Numbered from the stretch's first letter, positions 1 to 8,894 are shown. The stretch is DNA of 64,000 bases from Stieleria sp. JC731 (GCF_020966635.1 NZ_JAJKFQ010000005.1:1452481-1516480); one strand, 5' to 3'. Notes: generated from the sequence alone by a model not told the origin. Translations and numbers: made by a program.

Positions 1-1698
1 ATCGGCACTTTCGAGCGTCTTCAAGGCGATTCTGTCGTACTGAAGGAATCATACGGCGAAAAGTCTGAGGTGCCCTTAGTAGACGTCAGGGTCGAGGGAT
101 CGAAAGAGGTTTTCGCAGCCTGTTTGCGTCGCTTGCTTGGCAATCGATACGAGAGCTTTTCTCACGCAGTCGACAACGAATACGGAAAGCTTTGCGGAGG
201 AACTGGGTTTGACCAAGAATTGCAAAAGATGGAGGCATTCCTAAAGGGTAAAAGTCCGGTGAATTTGCACGGTGGAGTCGATGTAACAATCGGAAATCGA
301 GTTCGCTTAGTGAACGATTCAGGCTACAAGACCATCATCGAACTTCCACCCGGCAAGTATTCATTCGATCGTTCGCGTACGAAGTTGCATCAGTATGCCT
401 GGGATGGGCTGGCCAGATTCGGTCCGTTCGACCGGGGTAGTTTCCCCACTCGATCGCCTCGAATACTTCTTGTTACCCCGGATACCGTGTCGGGTAAGAT
501 CAGCCAAGCCCTCAAAAAGTTTCGTGATGGATTTGGTTCAAGTCAGAAGATTGGGTATGACGGATTCACCGACACCTTCCACCTCGCTAATCCAGTGTTC
601 TTTCCGCTGTCTGTAAAGCTGCTGGGTGCTGAGAAGTCGGAAGTTGCGAGAATCTATCGCGCAGCAATTGAAGACCGGTTATCACGAGATTGTGAATTCG
701 ACGCAGCCTTCAATATTCTTCTCAATGAGCATGCGGGTTTGCCCGACGCCCACAATCCATACTTGGTTGCCAAATCTATACTGCTGTCACACGGTATCCC
801 AGTTCAGGAAGCACGTGTCTCCACGTTGACGGCAGATGAATATCCGCTTCAGTTCACGTTCAGGAATCTCGCCACCGCACTCTACGCAAAAATGGGTGGC
901 GTTCCGTGGACTGTTGACCATGGCGAGACAGTCGATGACGAATTGGTCGTAGGCATTGGAAATGCGGAATTGTCAGGGAGCCGCTTTGAAAAACGCCAGC
1001 GCCATATAGGGATTACGACGGTGTTTCGTGGCGACGGAAACTACCTGCTCTCGAATCTTTCCAAAGAGTGCAAATACGAAGACTATCCAGCCGTACTTCG
1101 CGAGTCGACGGTCGCGGTTCTTCGCGAAGTTAAGACGCGGAACAATTGGCAACCCGGGCAAACCGTGAGGATCGTCTTTCACGCTTTCAAACCGTTGAAG
1201 AACGTTGAGGTGGCTGACATCATTGCTTCCAGTGTCAAAGAGGTGGGCAGTGAGCAAACGATTGAGTTCGCCTTCCTAAATGTATCGCTCGATCATTCAT
1301 TTACTCTGCTCGACATGGCACAGAGAGGTGTGACGAAACGCAATCAAGCGAAGGGAGTGTTCGTGCCCCGACGAGGGCTATCTGCGCAGGTTGGAAAATT
1401 CACCCGATTGGTCACAACAACTGGGCCGCACATGGTCAAACGTGCGAATTTGTCGCTTCCCAAACCCCTTCTGATTCACCTTCACAAACAATCGACCTAC
1501 CGTGACTTGTCCTACCTTTCTGAACAAGTCTTAAACTTCACGACGCTATCGTGGAGATCGACACTGCCATCTGAAAGACCGGTCACCATTCTGTATTCAT
1601 CGTTGATAGCTGAGCTTCTCGCGAGGTTGAAGTCCGTCGATGACTGGTCGCCGGCAGTTCTGAACACGAAGCTCCGAAACAGCAAGTGGTTTCTCTGA
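1..1698 (+). CDS. Prokaryotic Argonaute (PIWI protein), catalytically inactive, 5'-truncated by window edge
   Basis: The reading frame is open from base 1, so the N-terminus lies outside the window; the GTG at 70 is internal. About 565 residues are visible. The middle part has MID-like features (GPFD near nt 420; NPYLVAK and GIPVQ near nt 750-810). The rest is a PIWI domain ending in the typical K/R-rich ...KWFL tail. The first catalytic Asp position reads VGIGN (nt ~949) instead of VGID, the second reads HAFKPLK instead of HRDG, and the final His/Asp position is in YSSLIA. The slicer tetrad is therefore lost. Family knowledge: inactive long-B pAgos are guide-directed sensors that activate a separately encoded effector. 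The stop codon overlaps the next start (TGATG at 1696-1700), so the nuclease downstream is the likely effector. Membership of the long-B clade is inference, since PAZ/N are not visible. Confidence 0.88.
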   Translation: MGTFERLQGDSVVLKESYGEKSEVPLVDVRVEGSKEVFAACLRRLLGNRYESFSHAVDNEYGKLCGGTGFDQELQKMEAFLKGKSPVNLHGGVDVTIGNRVRLVNDSGYKTIIELPPGKYSFDRSRTKLHQYAWDGLARFGPFDRGSFPTRSPRILLVTPDTVSGKISQALKKFRDGFGSSQKIGYDGFTDTFHLANPVFFPLSVKLLGAEKSEVARIYRAAIEDRLSRDCEFDAAFNILLNEHAGLPDAHNPYLVAKSILLSHGIPVQEARVSTLTADEYPLQFTFRNLATALYAKMGGVPWTVDHGETVDDELVVGIGNAELSGSRFEKRQRHIGITTVFRGDGNYLLSNLSKECKYEDYPAVLRESTVAVLREVKTRNNWQPGQTVRIVFHAFKPLKNVEVADIIASSVKEVGSEQTIEFAFLNVSLDHSFTLLDMAQRGVTKRNQAKGVFVPRRGLSAQVGKFTRLVTTTGPHMVKRANLSLPKPLLIHLHKQSTYRDLSYLSEQVLNFTTLSWRSTLPSERPVTILYSSLIAELLARLKSVDDWSPAVLNTKLRNSKWFL

Positions 1699-2966
1699 TG
1701 CATGAAATCCTTTCTCAGAGCCTCGCCACAACCATTGCTGATCTTCGCTCGTTCGTGGAGCAGAATTGCGAGTTGCCAAATCCGGAAGCGGGTTTTTCGC
1801 TTTTGCTGCGTTCGCTCAATCTTCGACAGCCTTCGACGAATGAGTCACTTCCTTCATGGCCCACTGGGACAGGATTCAAGCATCCACAATCACTCGCCTG
1901 TTTTGGTTATCTTCTGGCGATTGATCCAGCGTACGAGCGAATCCATCAGAAAGATTGGCCCGCAGCCTGCGAGTTGGCACTGAGCCGTGACTTGTTCCCC
2001 ATAGATCGGCAAGCATTCACTTTTCGGCCAATCGAGGTGCTGGGCATTGCTTACGGTATCAAGCTATTGGCCGATCCATCCAGTTCGCTATTCTCTGCTT
2101 TCACCGAGACGGTTCAAAGTTGTCTGACCAAGGCAAACCCAGACGCGAAATCTCGATTGCTCTATCGTTTTGCGGAAATTCTTCTAGCGCAAGGTAACAA
2201 CGAACTGCCGGGGATACTGGGCGACCAAATTTGCTTAGAAATGGCAGTTGTCACTAAGTGGCTGGACACGCAGAGCTCGGTCGACGTATCCATTGACTCC
2301 GATCTTGTTATCGCGGTCGAGGATAAGATTCTGAACGATGTCGCCGTCGGAAAATTTGACCTCAAGAATGTCGCAGACGCGACGCTTCTGTTGATCGCTT
2401 TGGAGGACAGCATCGAACGGCGTCTTAGATCTCGTCTTAATGAGACTACAATTTTTCCCGCGACTGATCGTGACGCAGTACGGCTGGTCGAACAGCTATG
2501 CCGAAATTTTCCCTTGTTCGCCCGGCAACTTCAAGAGCGACGAAAAGATGTAAAGCAGAACGGGACAAAGAAAAGGCTTCCGAGACCCACCATCGCGATG
2601 GTTGATGAGTACGACGTTCAAGACGCGTTCCATGCAATCCTGCGACTGTTTTTTGACGACGTTCGTGCGGAACCCTGGACTCCGTCGTATGCGGACAATC
2701 AAAATAGAATCGATTTCGTGTTGCCTGATCATCAGCTTGCCATTGAGGTGAAGCACACCGGTGAGCGGCTAACTCAGCGCCACATTGCAGATCAGCTAAT
2801 CATTGACGCTCGATACTATTCCAAGGAAACGACCTGCAAGCATTTGATATGCTTCGTCTATGACCCGAATCTTCGGCTGAAGAATGCGGTTGCCCTGGAG
2901 AAGGATCTTGCTTCGGAGGATGATCACTTCCGCGTATCAGTGGTGGTCTGTCCGCATGGGAAGTGA
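1698..2966 (+). CDS. PD-(D/E)XK nuclease effector (DpnII/MmeI-type), AgaN-like partner of the Argonaute
   Basis: The protein is 422 aa if started at the ATG at 1698, chosen because it forms a TGATG overlap with the Argonaute stop; an in-frame GTG at 1686 is possible. Residues ~1-300 are helical with no family I recognise. The C-terminal ~125 residues match the DpnII/MboI-MmeI nuclease domain: YDVQDAFHAILRLFFDDVR, then RIDFVL (catalytic Asp, nt ~2706), IEVKH (E-x-K, nt ~2743), DQLIID and LICFVYDP. All catalytic residues appear present. Known systems pair inactive long-B pAgos with such nucleases, which degrade cellular DNA once the pAgo detects invader nucleic acid and so cause abortive infection. 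That this pair does the same is inference from domain content and translational coupling. Confidence 0.85.
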   Translation: MHEILSQSLATTIADLRSFVEQNCELPNPEAGFSLLLRSLNLRQPSTNESLPSWPTGTGFKHPQSLACFGYLLAIDPAYERIHQKDWPAACELALSRDLFPIDRQAFTFRPIEVLGIAYGIKLLADPSSSLFSAFTETVQSCLTKANPDAKSRLLYRFAEILLAQGNNELPGILGDQICLEMAVVTKWLDTQSSVDVSIDSDLVIAVEDKILNDVAVGKFDLKNVADATLLLIALEDSIERRLRSRLNETTIFPATDRDAVRLVEQLCRNFPLFARQLQERRKDVKQNGTKKRLPRPTIAMVDEYDVQDAFHAILRLFFDDVRAEPWTPSYADNQNRIDFVLPDHQLAIEVKHTGERLTQRHIADQLIIDARYYSKETTCKHLICFVYDPNLRLKNAVALEKDLASEDDHFRVSVVVCPHGK

Positions 2967-2988
2967 ATCCTAAATGCGGTCGCTGTAG

Positions 2989-3652
2989 ATGAGTATTATT
3001 TTGTCCGCCTCCAAGCTTTTTAATGAGTTCGTGCGCGAGTTCACCGGACGGCAGCGGCGAGCGATTTCGATATGCGATTCGAATGTGTCGTCGATCATTG
3101 CGTCAGGCTCCAACCAAAAGCAATTCATCGAATCGACGCTCGACGGGTTGCTTGGATTTGCTGGAACAGACGAAGGCCGGGATTTATTCCGGAGTCTTTG
3201 TCGATACTTTCGGGGCATTGATCAAGAGGCGACAGCATTCCATGTCTTGGCCTATCGCGACACGTGGAAACCTGAGCGGGACGATCTCGACACCGAAGCC
3301 TGAGACGCTTAATGATTCGGCGGACCGGTTTGGTCACGAGGTCCATGGCTGGATCGAAGCGGTGGAGGACTATGCACACGCTCAGTCGTTGGGTCGGATG
3401 ACCAAGTCGGATTTGCACTTCGTTCAAAATCATTCACTCGGTCCGATACCGCTGCGATCCGTTTCGGTTTTCAGCCTGGACCGGATGATGTCGGACTACC
3501 AGTGGCTGGATGCAGAATTGGCGGCGGGCACTCCTAGCAGATGTCGTCAAGACTCTTCCCGCGTCTCACAGTGGTTCGAAACGCTTGACGAGTTGCGTTC
3601 CGAGGCTGAAGAAATTTCCCGCGGGTTCCGCTATGCGAAGACGGCGTCGTGA
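2989..3652 (+). pseudogene. Hypothetical protein interrupted by an apparent frameshift, coupled to recQ
   Basis: Starting at ATG 2989 (22 bp after the nuclease stop), frame 1 encodes a protein-like 104-residue segment that stops at TGA 3301-3303. The protein-like sequence resumes immediately in frame 2 (from about ETLNDSADRFGHEVHGWI) and runs to a TGA at 3650-3652 that overlaps the RecQ start by one base. A +1 shift at GCC-TGA-G would give one ~220-residue protein. The upstream part of frame 2 looks like shadow sequence (Ser/Arg/Cys rich). The C-terminal part carries a degenerate copy of the palindromic repeat (3535-3634). I recognise no family. Alternatives are a sequencing error, a true pseudogene, programmed +1 frameshifting, or two separate small genes. 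Confidence 0.55.
3535..3634 (+). repeat. Degenerate copy of the TAGCGG palindromic repeat, inside a coding frame
   Basis: The left end reads TAGCAGATGTCGTCAAGAC and the right end GGTTCCGCTAT, matching the ends of the clear copies at 7009-7085 and 8911-8977. An additional right-arm-like stretch (CGAAACGCTTGACGAG) lies inside. Read in frame it encodes S-R-C-R-Q ... R-G-F-R-Y, the same phase as the other two coding copies. It is longer (100 bp) and more diverged than the rest, so this copy is less certain. Confidence 0.5.
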
Positions 3653-5097
3653 TGGACATGCTGCAGCAAACGCTAGAAGAGCATTTTGGCTTTGACCAAT
3701 TCCGTGGTGGGCAGCGTGAAGTGTGCGAGGCGGCGATCGCCGGACGTGACACGTTTGCATTGATGCCGACGGGTTCGGGAAAGAGCTTGTGCTACCAATT
3801 GTCAGGCATCGCTCGCGGTGGCGTAACGTTGGTGGTCAGTCCGCTAATCTCGCTGGCTAAAGATCAAGCGAAAAGCATCCGAGAATTTGGTTTGGATGCG
3901 GTGGTACTCAACAGCACGCGGTCGAAGAAGCAATTACGTGAGGCCCGCGAGATGATCACATCGGGCGCTGCTTCATTCGTCATTACGACACCGGAGCGTT
4001 TGCAGAAGTCGGACCTTGCTTCCATCTTGCTTGAGGCGGGCATTGGCTTGATGGTGGTCGACGAAGTTCATTGTGTATGTCAGTGGGGGCATGACTTTCG
4101 GCCGGACTATTTGGGATTACGTCACGTTCGTGCTCGTCTTGGCAATCCACCGCTAATGGCACTGACGGCGTCAGCGACACCTGAAATGATCGACGAGATT
4201 CGGCTGAGTCTTGGCATCGCCACGCCGGAGGTCATTCGCACTCGCGTTGCCCGACCTAACCTGTCGATCGAAGTTCGGCGATGCTACGAACCCGAGGACA
4301 AGTTGAAATTTTTGAAAGAGACGATCGGCAGGCAGACCCCTAGCGGATCTAGTATCGTCTACTGCAGCACAACGAAGACGGCCGAGCAACTGGCGTCGTC
4401 GCTCCGCGGGCTTTGTTATCACGGACGCATGCGAAAGAACGATCGCAACGAATCGCAAGAACGGTTCATGAAACAGCGTGATGCTTTGATGTTTGCCACC
4501 AGTGCGTTCGGCATGGGAATCGACAAGCCGGATGTTCGCCAGGTCATTCACGTGGACTTGCCTGGCAGTATCGAAGCGTACTACCAGCAAATCGGTCGCG
4601 CCGGTCGTGATGGAAATCCAGCGACTTGCACGTTGCTTTATGACCAACACGACATTGGGCTGCGAAAGATGTTTGCCGGCGGCGAAGTCGAATCGACCGA
4701 AATTGCGACGGCCCATCGGGCGATATTGAATGCGACCCAGCAGGCAGGTTGCGACGAAGAAGTCGTATCGATGAAAGAGATTCAGCGTGTTAGTCCGATC
4801 GGGCGATCAAAGTTAAAGTCCATCTTTCATTTGCTCGCATCCCGCGGCATTGTCGCTCCGGTCGGCCGCGGGCGTTGGCAGTTGCTGTCGCAAGAGTGTG
4901 ATGCTTCGCTATGCGATCGACTTTCAAATGAAACGCGAGCGCGAAGCGAACAGCGACAAGTGAACCTACGGAAGATGCTCGAGTTTGCTGATTCGCCCGA
5001 GTGTCGTTGGCAGCGCATCGCAGACCACTTCGGAAGTGATGAATCGCTTGCGGGTTGTCCGTGTGACCTTTGCAATGGCAGCCAACGTGCTGCATGA
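3652..5097 (+). CDS. RecQ-family ATP-dependent DNA helicase (RecS-like, short form)
   Basis: The protein is 481 aa from ATG 3652 (a GTG sits directly before it at 3649). Superfamily 2 motifs are clear: Q-motif region FGFDQFRGGQ, Walker A MPTGSGKS, DEVH box (VVDEVHCVCQWGHDFR), TASAT, FGMGIDKPDVR and the QQIGRAGRDG motif VI. After the helicase core there is a winged-helix-like stretch (KEIQRVSPIGRSKL), then a C-terminal zinc-binding pattern ECRW...GCPCDLC. No HRDC domain is present. It unwinds DNA in recombination and repair. The start overlaps the preceding ORF's stop (TGATG). Its position behind the pAgo/nuclease pair could mean shared transcription, but membership of the defence system is not shown by sequence. 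Confidence 0.92.
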   Translation: MDMLQQTLEEHFGFDQFRGGQREVCEAAIAGRDTFALMPTGSGKSLCYQLSGIARGGVTLVVSPLISLAKDQAKSIREFGLDAVVLNSTRSKKQLREAREMITSGAASFVITTPERLQKSDLASILLEAGIGLMVVDEVHCVCQWGHDFRPDYLGLRHVRARLGNPPLMALTASATPEMIDEIRLSLGIATPEVIRTRVARPNLSIEVRRCYEPEDKLKFLKETIGRQTPSGSSIVYCSTTKTAEQLASSLRGLCYHGRMRKNDRNESQERFMKQRDALMFATSAFGMGIDKPDVRQVIHVDLPGSIEAYYQQIGRAGRDGNPATCTLLYDQHDIGLRKMFAGGEVESTEIATAHRAILNATQQAGCDEEVVSMKEIQRVSPIGRSKLKSIFHLLASRGIVAPVGRGRWQLLSQECDASLCDRLSNETRARSEQRQVNLRKMLEFADSPECRWQRIADHFGSDESLAGCPCDLCNGSQRAA

Positions 5098-5098
5098 C

Positions 5099-5166
5099 GT
5101 AGCGGAAGTCGTCAATGCTTTCGGTTCTAATTCAACTGAAGGAAATTCTTGACGAGTTCCGCTAAC
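5099..5166 (+). repeat. Palindromic repeat element, intergenic copy
   Basis: The left arm GTAGCGGAAGTCGTCAA faces the right arm TTGACGAGTTCCGCTAAC, an inverted repeat of about 17 bp around a ~34 bp centre. It starts 2 bp after the recQ stop. It may act as a transcript-end hairpin for recQ, but there is no T-run, so mobility or fold rather than intrinsic termination is the likelier basis. Confidence 0.85.
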
Positions 5167-5291
5167 CGTAAATCTGATTTTGACACGTCACAGGCATTAG
5201 CCTGGATTCGGGTACTTCGGTTCAAAAGTCGAAATGGTGCAAGCGGCTCACGGGCTTTGCCCATCCGCGAAGCCGTGTTGCAGTTTGACGA

Positions 5292-5474
5292 TTACCTGAA
5301 CCGGCCACGTTGGCCACCGGCGAGTGATTGTGGAATCGTCGAGCGGCATATGTGGGCGACGATCGGCCGTAGTGACAGATAGGCGAGCAACGCAATAGCA
5401 ATGGGCACTAGCAGCAACTTGGCGAAATAGAGCACGCCGCAACCGGCGATCGCCGTCAAAACATTCACGCACAT
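5292..5474 (-). pseudogene. Remnant of an AI-2E family transporter (N-terminal fragment)
   Basis: The minus strand from ATG 5474 encodes a stretch with the pattern of the AI-2E transporter N-terminus: a first helix (GVLYFAKLLLVPIAIALLAY) followed by LRPIV and TIPQSLAGG. It then ends in a short unrelated tail, and no further transmembrane segments follow. AI-2E proteins are usually ~350 aa with eight helices, so this is a truncated relic. It sits between two palindromic repeat copies (5099-5166 and 5660-5727). The rest of 5167-5784 holds nothing else recognisable on either strand. Confidence 0.6.
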
Positions 5475-5659
5475 GGTTTGGACGCTTGCATCGCGATCGC
5501 CCGGACGGAGCACTCGCCGCGAAATCGAGAGGTGAGCCGATTCTTGACGTGTCTCCTGGTCGGGGAATCGTGGCTTCATCCAGTGCTCTGCTCTGGTTGG
5601 TTGGGCCTAGCGAGCACAAAACCTGTGCCGGCACGCGGATTGCACTTGGCACGCCTTTC

Positions 5660-5727
5660 GTAGTGGAACCCGTTGAGAGTTTTGAAGCGAGTGTGGCGCG
5701 GACGAAAGTTTTGGCGACTACCGCTAC
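5660..5727 (+). repeat. Palindromic repeat element, intergenic copy
   Basis: The left arm GTAGTGGAACCCGTTGAG pairs imperfectly with the right arm GAAAGTTTTGGCGACTACCGCTAC. Its ends and length (68 bp) match the other copies. It lies 57 bp upstream of the EEP gene start. Confidence 0.75.
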
Positions 5728-5784
5728 GTCGAATGTTTTGAAAACACGATGCTTCGCTAGACGGACAGTCACATCAACGGATCG

Positions 5785-6981
5785 ATGCTCACCCTTTTAA
5801 CTCTTGTTCCGCTCTCGCTGATACTTGTGCTCGCGGCAGGCTCGCTGCTTAGTCTTTCCGGGAGCGACAAATGGTTTGTTCGCGGATGGGATTTTCCGCG
5901 AGTTCAAATCATCGTAACCGGGTGGTTGCTTGCCTTCGGCGAGTTTCTTGTTTTCTACTTCTCTGAGCAAACCTCCACGCAAACCTCCACTTGGCCGGTT
6001 TGGACTGCGAGCGTTGTCGCGGTGCTACTGACCGGCTGGCACGGCTTTCGGATCTATCCCTACACACCGCTCGGGGTTAAACAAGCCAAAGCGACAGAGT
6101 CGGTGGACATCGCCGACCATCGCAAAGACCATCGTGCAGACCAGCGCAAAGACCAGACCACCGTTCGCGTCGTGATCAGCAACGTCGAAATGGAGAATGA
6201 CGCGTACGCCAAGTGGTTGCGGGTGATGCGACAAGCCGACCCGGATGTACTGGTCGTCCTTGAACCGGACCACGCTTGGACCGAGGCGATCAAGAGCTAC
6301 ACCGACGCATTTGAGCACCGAGTGATCGTCCCGCAAGAAAACTGGTACGGCATGATGATGCTGTCGAAGTTGCCAATCGAAAAACACCGCGTGCGGTACT
6401 TGGTGAAGGAAGACGTCCCGTCAATCGACGCAGTCGTTCGGCTTGATGACAACCGCGCTATGCGAATGGTCGCCGTGCATCCGCGACCACCCGAACCGAT
6501 CCGCGGGAATCACGCAACCGCTCGCGATGCCGAACTGACGTTGTGGGGGAAAGAGTTGGCGAAAGAATCGCGGCCCACGATCATCGGAGGTGATCTGAAC
6601 GACGTCGCTTGGTCAGCAACAACGCGGTTGTTCTTGGGAACCAGCGGTATGCTCGACCCTCGACGTGGTCGGGGCATGTTTAACACCTTCCATGCCGACC
6701 GTTTTGGGATGCGGTTCCCGCTCGACCATGTATTCTTCTCGCCGCACTTCACACTAGCGCGAATGCAAACGCTGGACAACGTCGGCAGCGATCACTTTCC
6801 CATTCTGATCGAATTGTGTCATGAACCAACTGCCAGTGATGAGCACGAAATTATGGCACAAAAAGGAATCCAAGGCGTGAAGGCCGATGAGAAAATCCAG
6901 CGTGCCATCGAAGACGACGATGCTCAAGGAGAAGCCGTCGAGCAACAGGACACGGACGAAGCCAATTGCATCGAAATCTAA
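5785..6981 (+). CDS. Endonuclease/exonuclease/phosphatase (EEP) family membrane protein
   Basis: The protein is 398 aa from ATG 5785. The N-terminus has about three hydrophobic segments (residues 1-25, 38-58 and 68-88), then a charged linker with a small repeat (KDHRADQRKDQ), then the EEP fold with VISNVEMEN, ILVVLEPDH-like, IIGGDLNDV (metal-binding Asp/Asn) and GSDHFPI (catalytic Asp-His). It ends in an acidic tail. It likely hydrolyses phosphodiester bonds on the outer face of the membrane; the substrate is unknown. Its stop overlaps the next start (TAATG at 6979-6983), so it is translationally coupled to the MscS-type channel and probably cotranscribed with the M48 peptidase. Confidence 0.85.
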   Translation: MLTLLTLVPLSLILVLAAGSLLSLSGSDKWFVRGWDFPRVQIIVTGWLLAFGEFLVFYFSEQTSTQTSTWPVWTASVVAVLLTGWHGFRIYPYTPLGVKQAKATESVDIADHRKDHRADQRKDQTTVRVVISNVEMENDAYAKWLRVMRQADPDVLVVLEPDHAWTEAIKSYTDAFEHRVIVPQENWYGMMMLSKLPIEKHRVRYLVKEDVPSIDAVVRLDDNRAMRMVAVHPRPPEPIRGNHATARDAELTLWGKELAKESRPTIIGGDLNDVAWSATTRLFLGTSGMLDPRRGRGMFNTFHADRFGMRFPLDHVFFSPHFTLARMQTLDNVGSDHFPILIELCHEPTASDEHEIMAQKGIQGVKADEKIQRAIEDDDAQGEAVEQQDTDEANCIEI

Positions 6982-8894
6982 TGAACCATCAATCAGTTAA
7001 AAAAGAACGTAGGGGAAGTCGTCAAGGCTTTCCGCATGCAACGCATTTCTGCCGAAGGTTCGAGAGTTTTGACGGCTTCCGCTACGTTGCGGCATTATTC
7101 CTCGTCGCGGTAGTCACTGCGCCGTCGAGCGCTCAAACGCTTGGCGGTAGCCAGCGGAATTCCGTCGATGGACAACGCCCAAAGTCGACCAAGATCGGTT
7201 TCTTCGAACTGCTCGAATCCGGCAGCACTGCGTTTCTCGAACTGTTCGAACATGAGTCCGCCGATCCGACGCCAGAGGATCCGAAGTGGAATTCTGCTGA
7301 AAGTCCGCGCCACGCCGTGATGACGTTTCTCGAAGCAATGAATCATGTCGCGATGGGACGTGACGATGTGCTTGACCAAGCGACCAGAACATTTGGCGAT
7401 TCGGAACTGGACGATGCTAAGCAAACTGCACTGGATCTGCTGTACGTGTTTGATCGCTTGCCGGAGATCGCCTCGGGCACGATTCCAGGTCCCGAGATCG
7501 TCAAAGAAAAAAAGATTCGCCGGTACGAATTGTTCCCACGCGGCATCGAGCACGAATGGGTTTACAAAGCGCTCGACGATAGCCCCGAGGGCAGCATCGT
7601 TCTGGTTGCCGGCGAAGATGGGCGATGGGCGTTCGACGAGCAAACGCTCAATGGAGCGTCGGGCCTTCTGGACAGCATGAAGAAGATTCCGCCCCGAAAG
7701 CGTTTGACGAAACATGGGAATCTGTTCCTGAATGTGCTTGAACCGACCGTGCAAAAGACAACCGCTTGGGACTGGCTGTTCTTTATTGGCTTCTCCGCCG
7801 GTGGAATCGTTTTGGCAGTCTTTGTCGGCCGAATCCTAAAACGCGTCAAACAATGGCGGCAGGATCAGGGCGACGGTCTGCTGCTGCCGTTGATCAACGG
7901 CATCATCGTGCCAGCGTACATCTTGATCATCACCATCGGTCTAGCGATCGGTTCAACTCGACTGCACTTTCATCCGACACTCGCCGGACTTCGTAGTGGT
8001 CTGATCGAAGCCGCCGTGGTGTTGGCCGGTGTGTTCTTGATCGTCGCATTGATTGAATTAGCTGTGCTGGGCGTGAGACGCAGTTTCTTTTCCAACGACG
8101 ACCCTTACGCCAAGATGGTCGCGATCATGGTTCGGCGAGCCATTCGCATCGTCACGGGCATTGTCGTTACCATCTTTTTGCTTCAAAACGTATTGCATTG
8201 GAACGTAACCGCGCTGCTGGGTGGGTTCGCAATCATCGCTCTGGCGCTATCGCTCGCCGCGCAAGACGCCGTGAAGAATCTGTTTGGTGCGTTCACCGTG
8301 TTCGCGACATGCCCGTTTCTCAGCGGCGATTGGATTCGCTTTGAAGGCAAAATCGGTGAGGTTGCCGACGTGAGCCTGCAAGCGACCAAGATCCGATTGC
8401 TGTCCGGTGAGATGTACAGTGTGCCGAACATGAAGTTTATCGACACGCCCGTCGAGAACTTGTCGATGCGGCAATACCTTCGTCGCGTAATGGACATCGC
8501 GATCACCTATGACACACCTCCCGCGATGGTCCGCGAGGCGATTGAGATCCTGAAAGACATCCTTTCCAGCGACGAAATCACCGGTGACGGGCAGGGCAAT
8601 CTCGAAAAGCATCCGCCGAAGGTTTGGTTTGACGAGTTCGGTTCGCACTACCTGAACTTGCGAGCGGATTACTGGTATCAGATGAATACCGATGAGGGCG
8701 ACATCCAACGCGACACCGAGCGAGGTTGGTGCAGCTATCTGGACCATGCCACGATCGTCAACCAGCGGGTGCTGGAGCGATTCAACGAAGCCGGTATCGA
8801 CTTCGCCTTCCCGACCCAGTCGTTGTATTTGGCGAATGATCCCGACCGTAGATTAGTTATCGAAAGCAACCAGCCGCAGGAGGTGATGTCGTGA
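6981..8894 (+). CDS. Mechanosensitive ion channel of the MscS family with large periplasmic domain
   Basis: The protein is 637 aa from ATG 6981, chosen for its one-base overlap with the previous stop; a TTG at 6966 is also in frame. A signal-peptide core (ALFLVAVVTAPSSAQ) is preceded by an unusually long N-terminus made of a translated palindromic repeat (7009-7085). A ~220-residue extracytoplasmic region follows, then four to five hydrophobic helices, the MscS pore helix (ALLGGFAIIALALSLAAQDAVKNLFG) and the soluble beta/C-terminal domains (GDWIRFEGKIGEVADV). It should open under membrane tension to release osmolytes. It overlaps the next gene by 4 bp (GTGA). Confidence 0.9.
   Translation: MNHQSVKKERRGSRQGFPHATHFCRRFESFDGFRYVAALFLVAVVTAPSSAQTLGGSQRNSVDGQRPKSTKIGFFELLESGSTAFLELFEHESADPTPEDPKWNSAESPRHAVMTFLEAMNHVAMGRDDVLDQATRTFGDSELDDAKQTALDLLYVFDRLPEIASGTIPGPEIVKEKKIRRYELFPRGIEHEWVYKALDDSPEGSIVLVAGEDGRWAFDEQTLNGASGLLDSMKKIPPRKRLTKHGNLFLNVLEPTVQKTTAWDWLFFIGFSAGGIVLAVFVGRILKRVKQWRQDQGDGLLLPLINGIIVPAYILIITIGLAIGSTRLHFHPTLAGLRSGLIEAAVVLAGVFLIVALIELAVLGVRRSFFSNDDPYAKMVAIMVRRAIRIVTGIVVTIFLLQNVLHWNVTALLGGFAIIALALSLAAQDAVKNLFGAFTVFATCPFLSGDWIRFEGKIGEVADVSLQATKIRLLSGEMYSVPNMKFIDTPVENLSMRQYLRRVMDIAITYDTPPAMVREAIEILKDILSSDEITGDGQGNLEKHPPKVWFDEFGSHYLNLRADYWYQMNTDEGDIQRDTERGWCSYLDHATIVNQRVLERFNEAGIDFAFPTQSLYLANDPDRRLVIESNQPQEVMS
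7009..7085 (+). repeat. Palindromic repeat element inside the MscS gene, translated
   Basis: The left arm GTAGGGGAAGTCGTCAAGG and right arm GTTTTGACGGCTTCCGCTAC form an inverted repeat within 77 bp. It is in frame without stops and encodes R-G-S-R-Q-G ... F-D-G-F-R-Y immediately before the signal-peptide hydrophobic core. The phase is the same as at 8911-8977. Confidence 0.88.

Noticed and set aside
5248..5772. 174-aa minus-strand ORF over the AI-2E remnant
   Set aside because: Composition is that of a shadow frame; the real coding signal is in the other frame (5292-5474).
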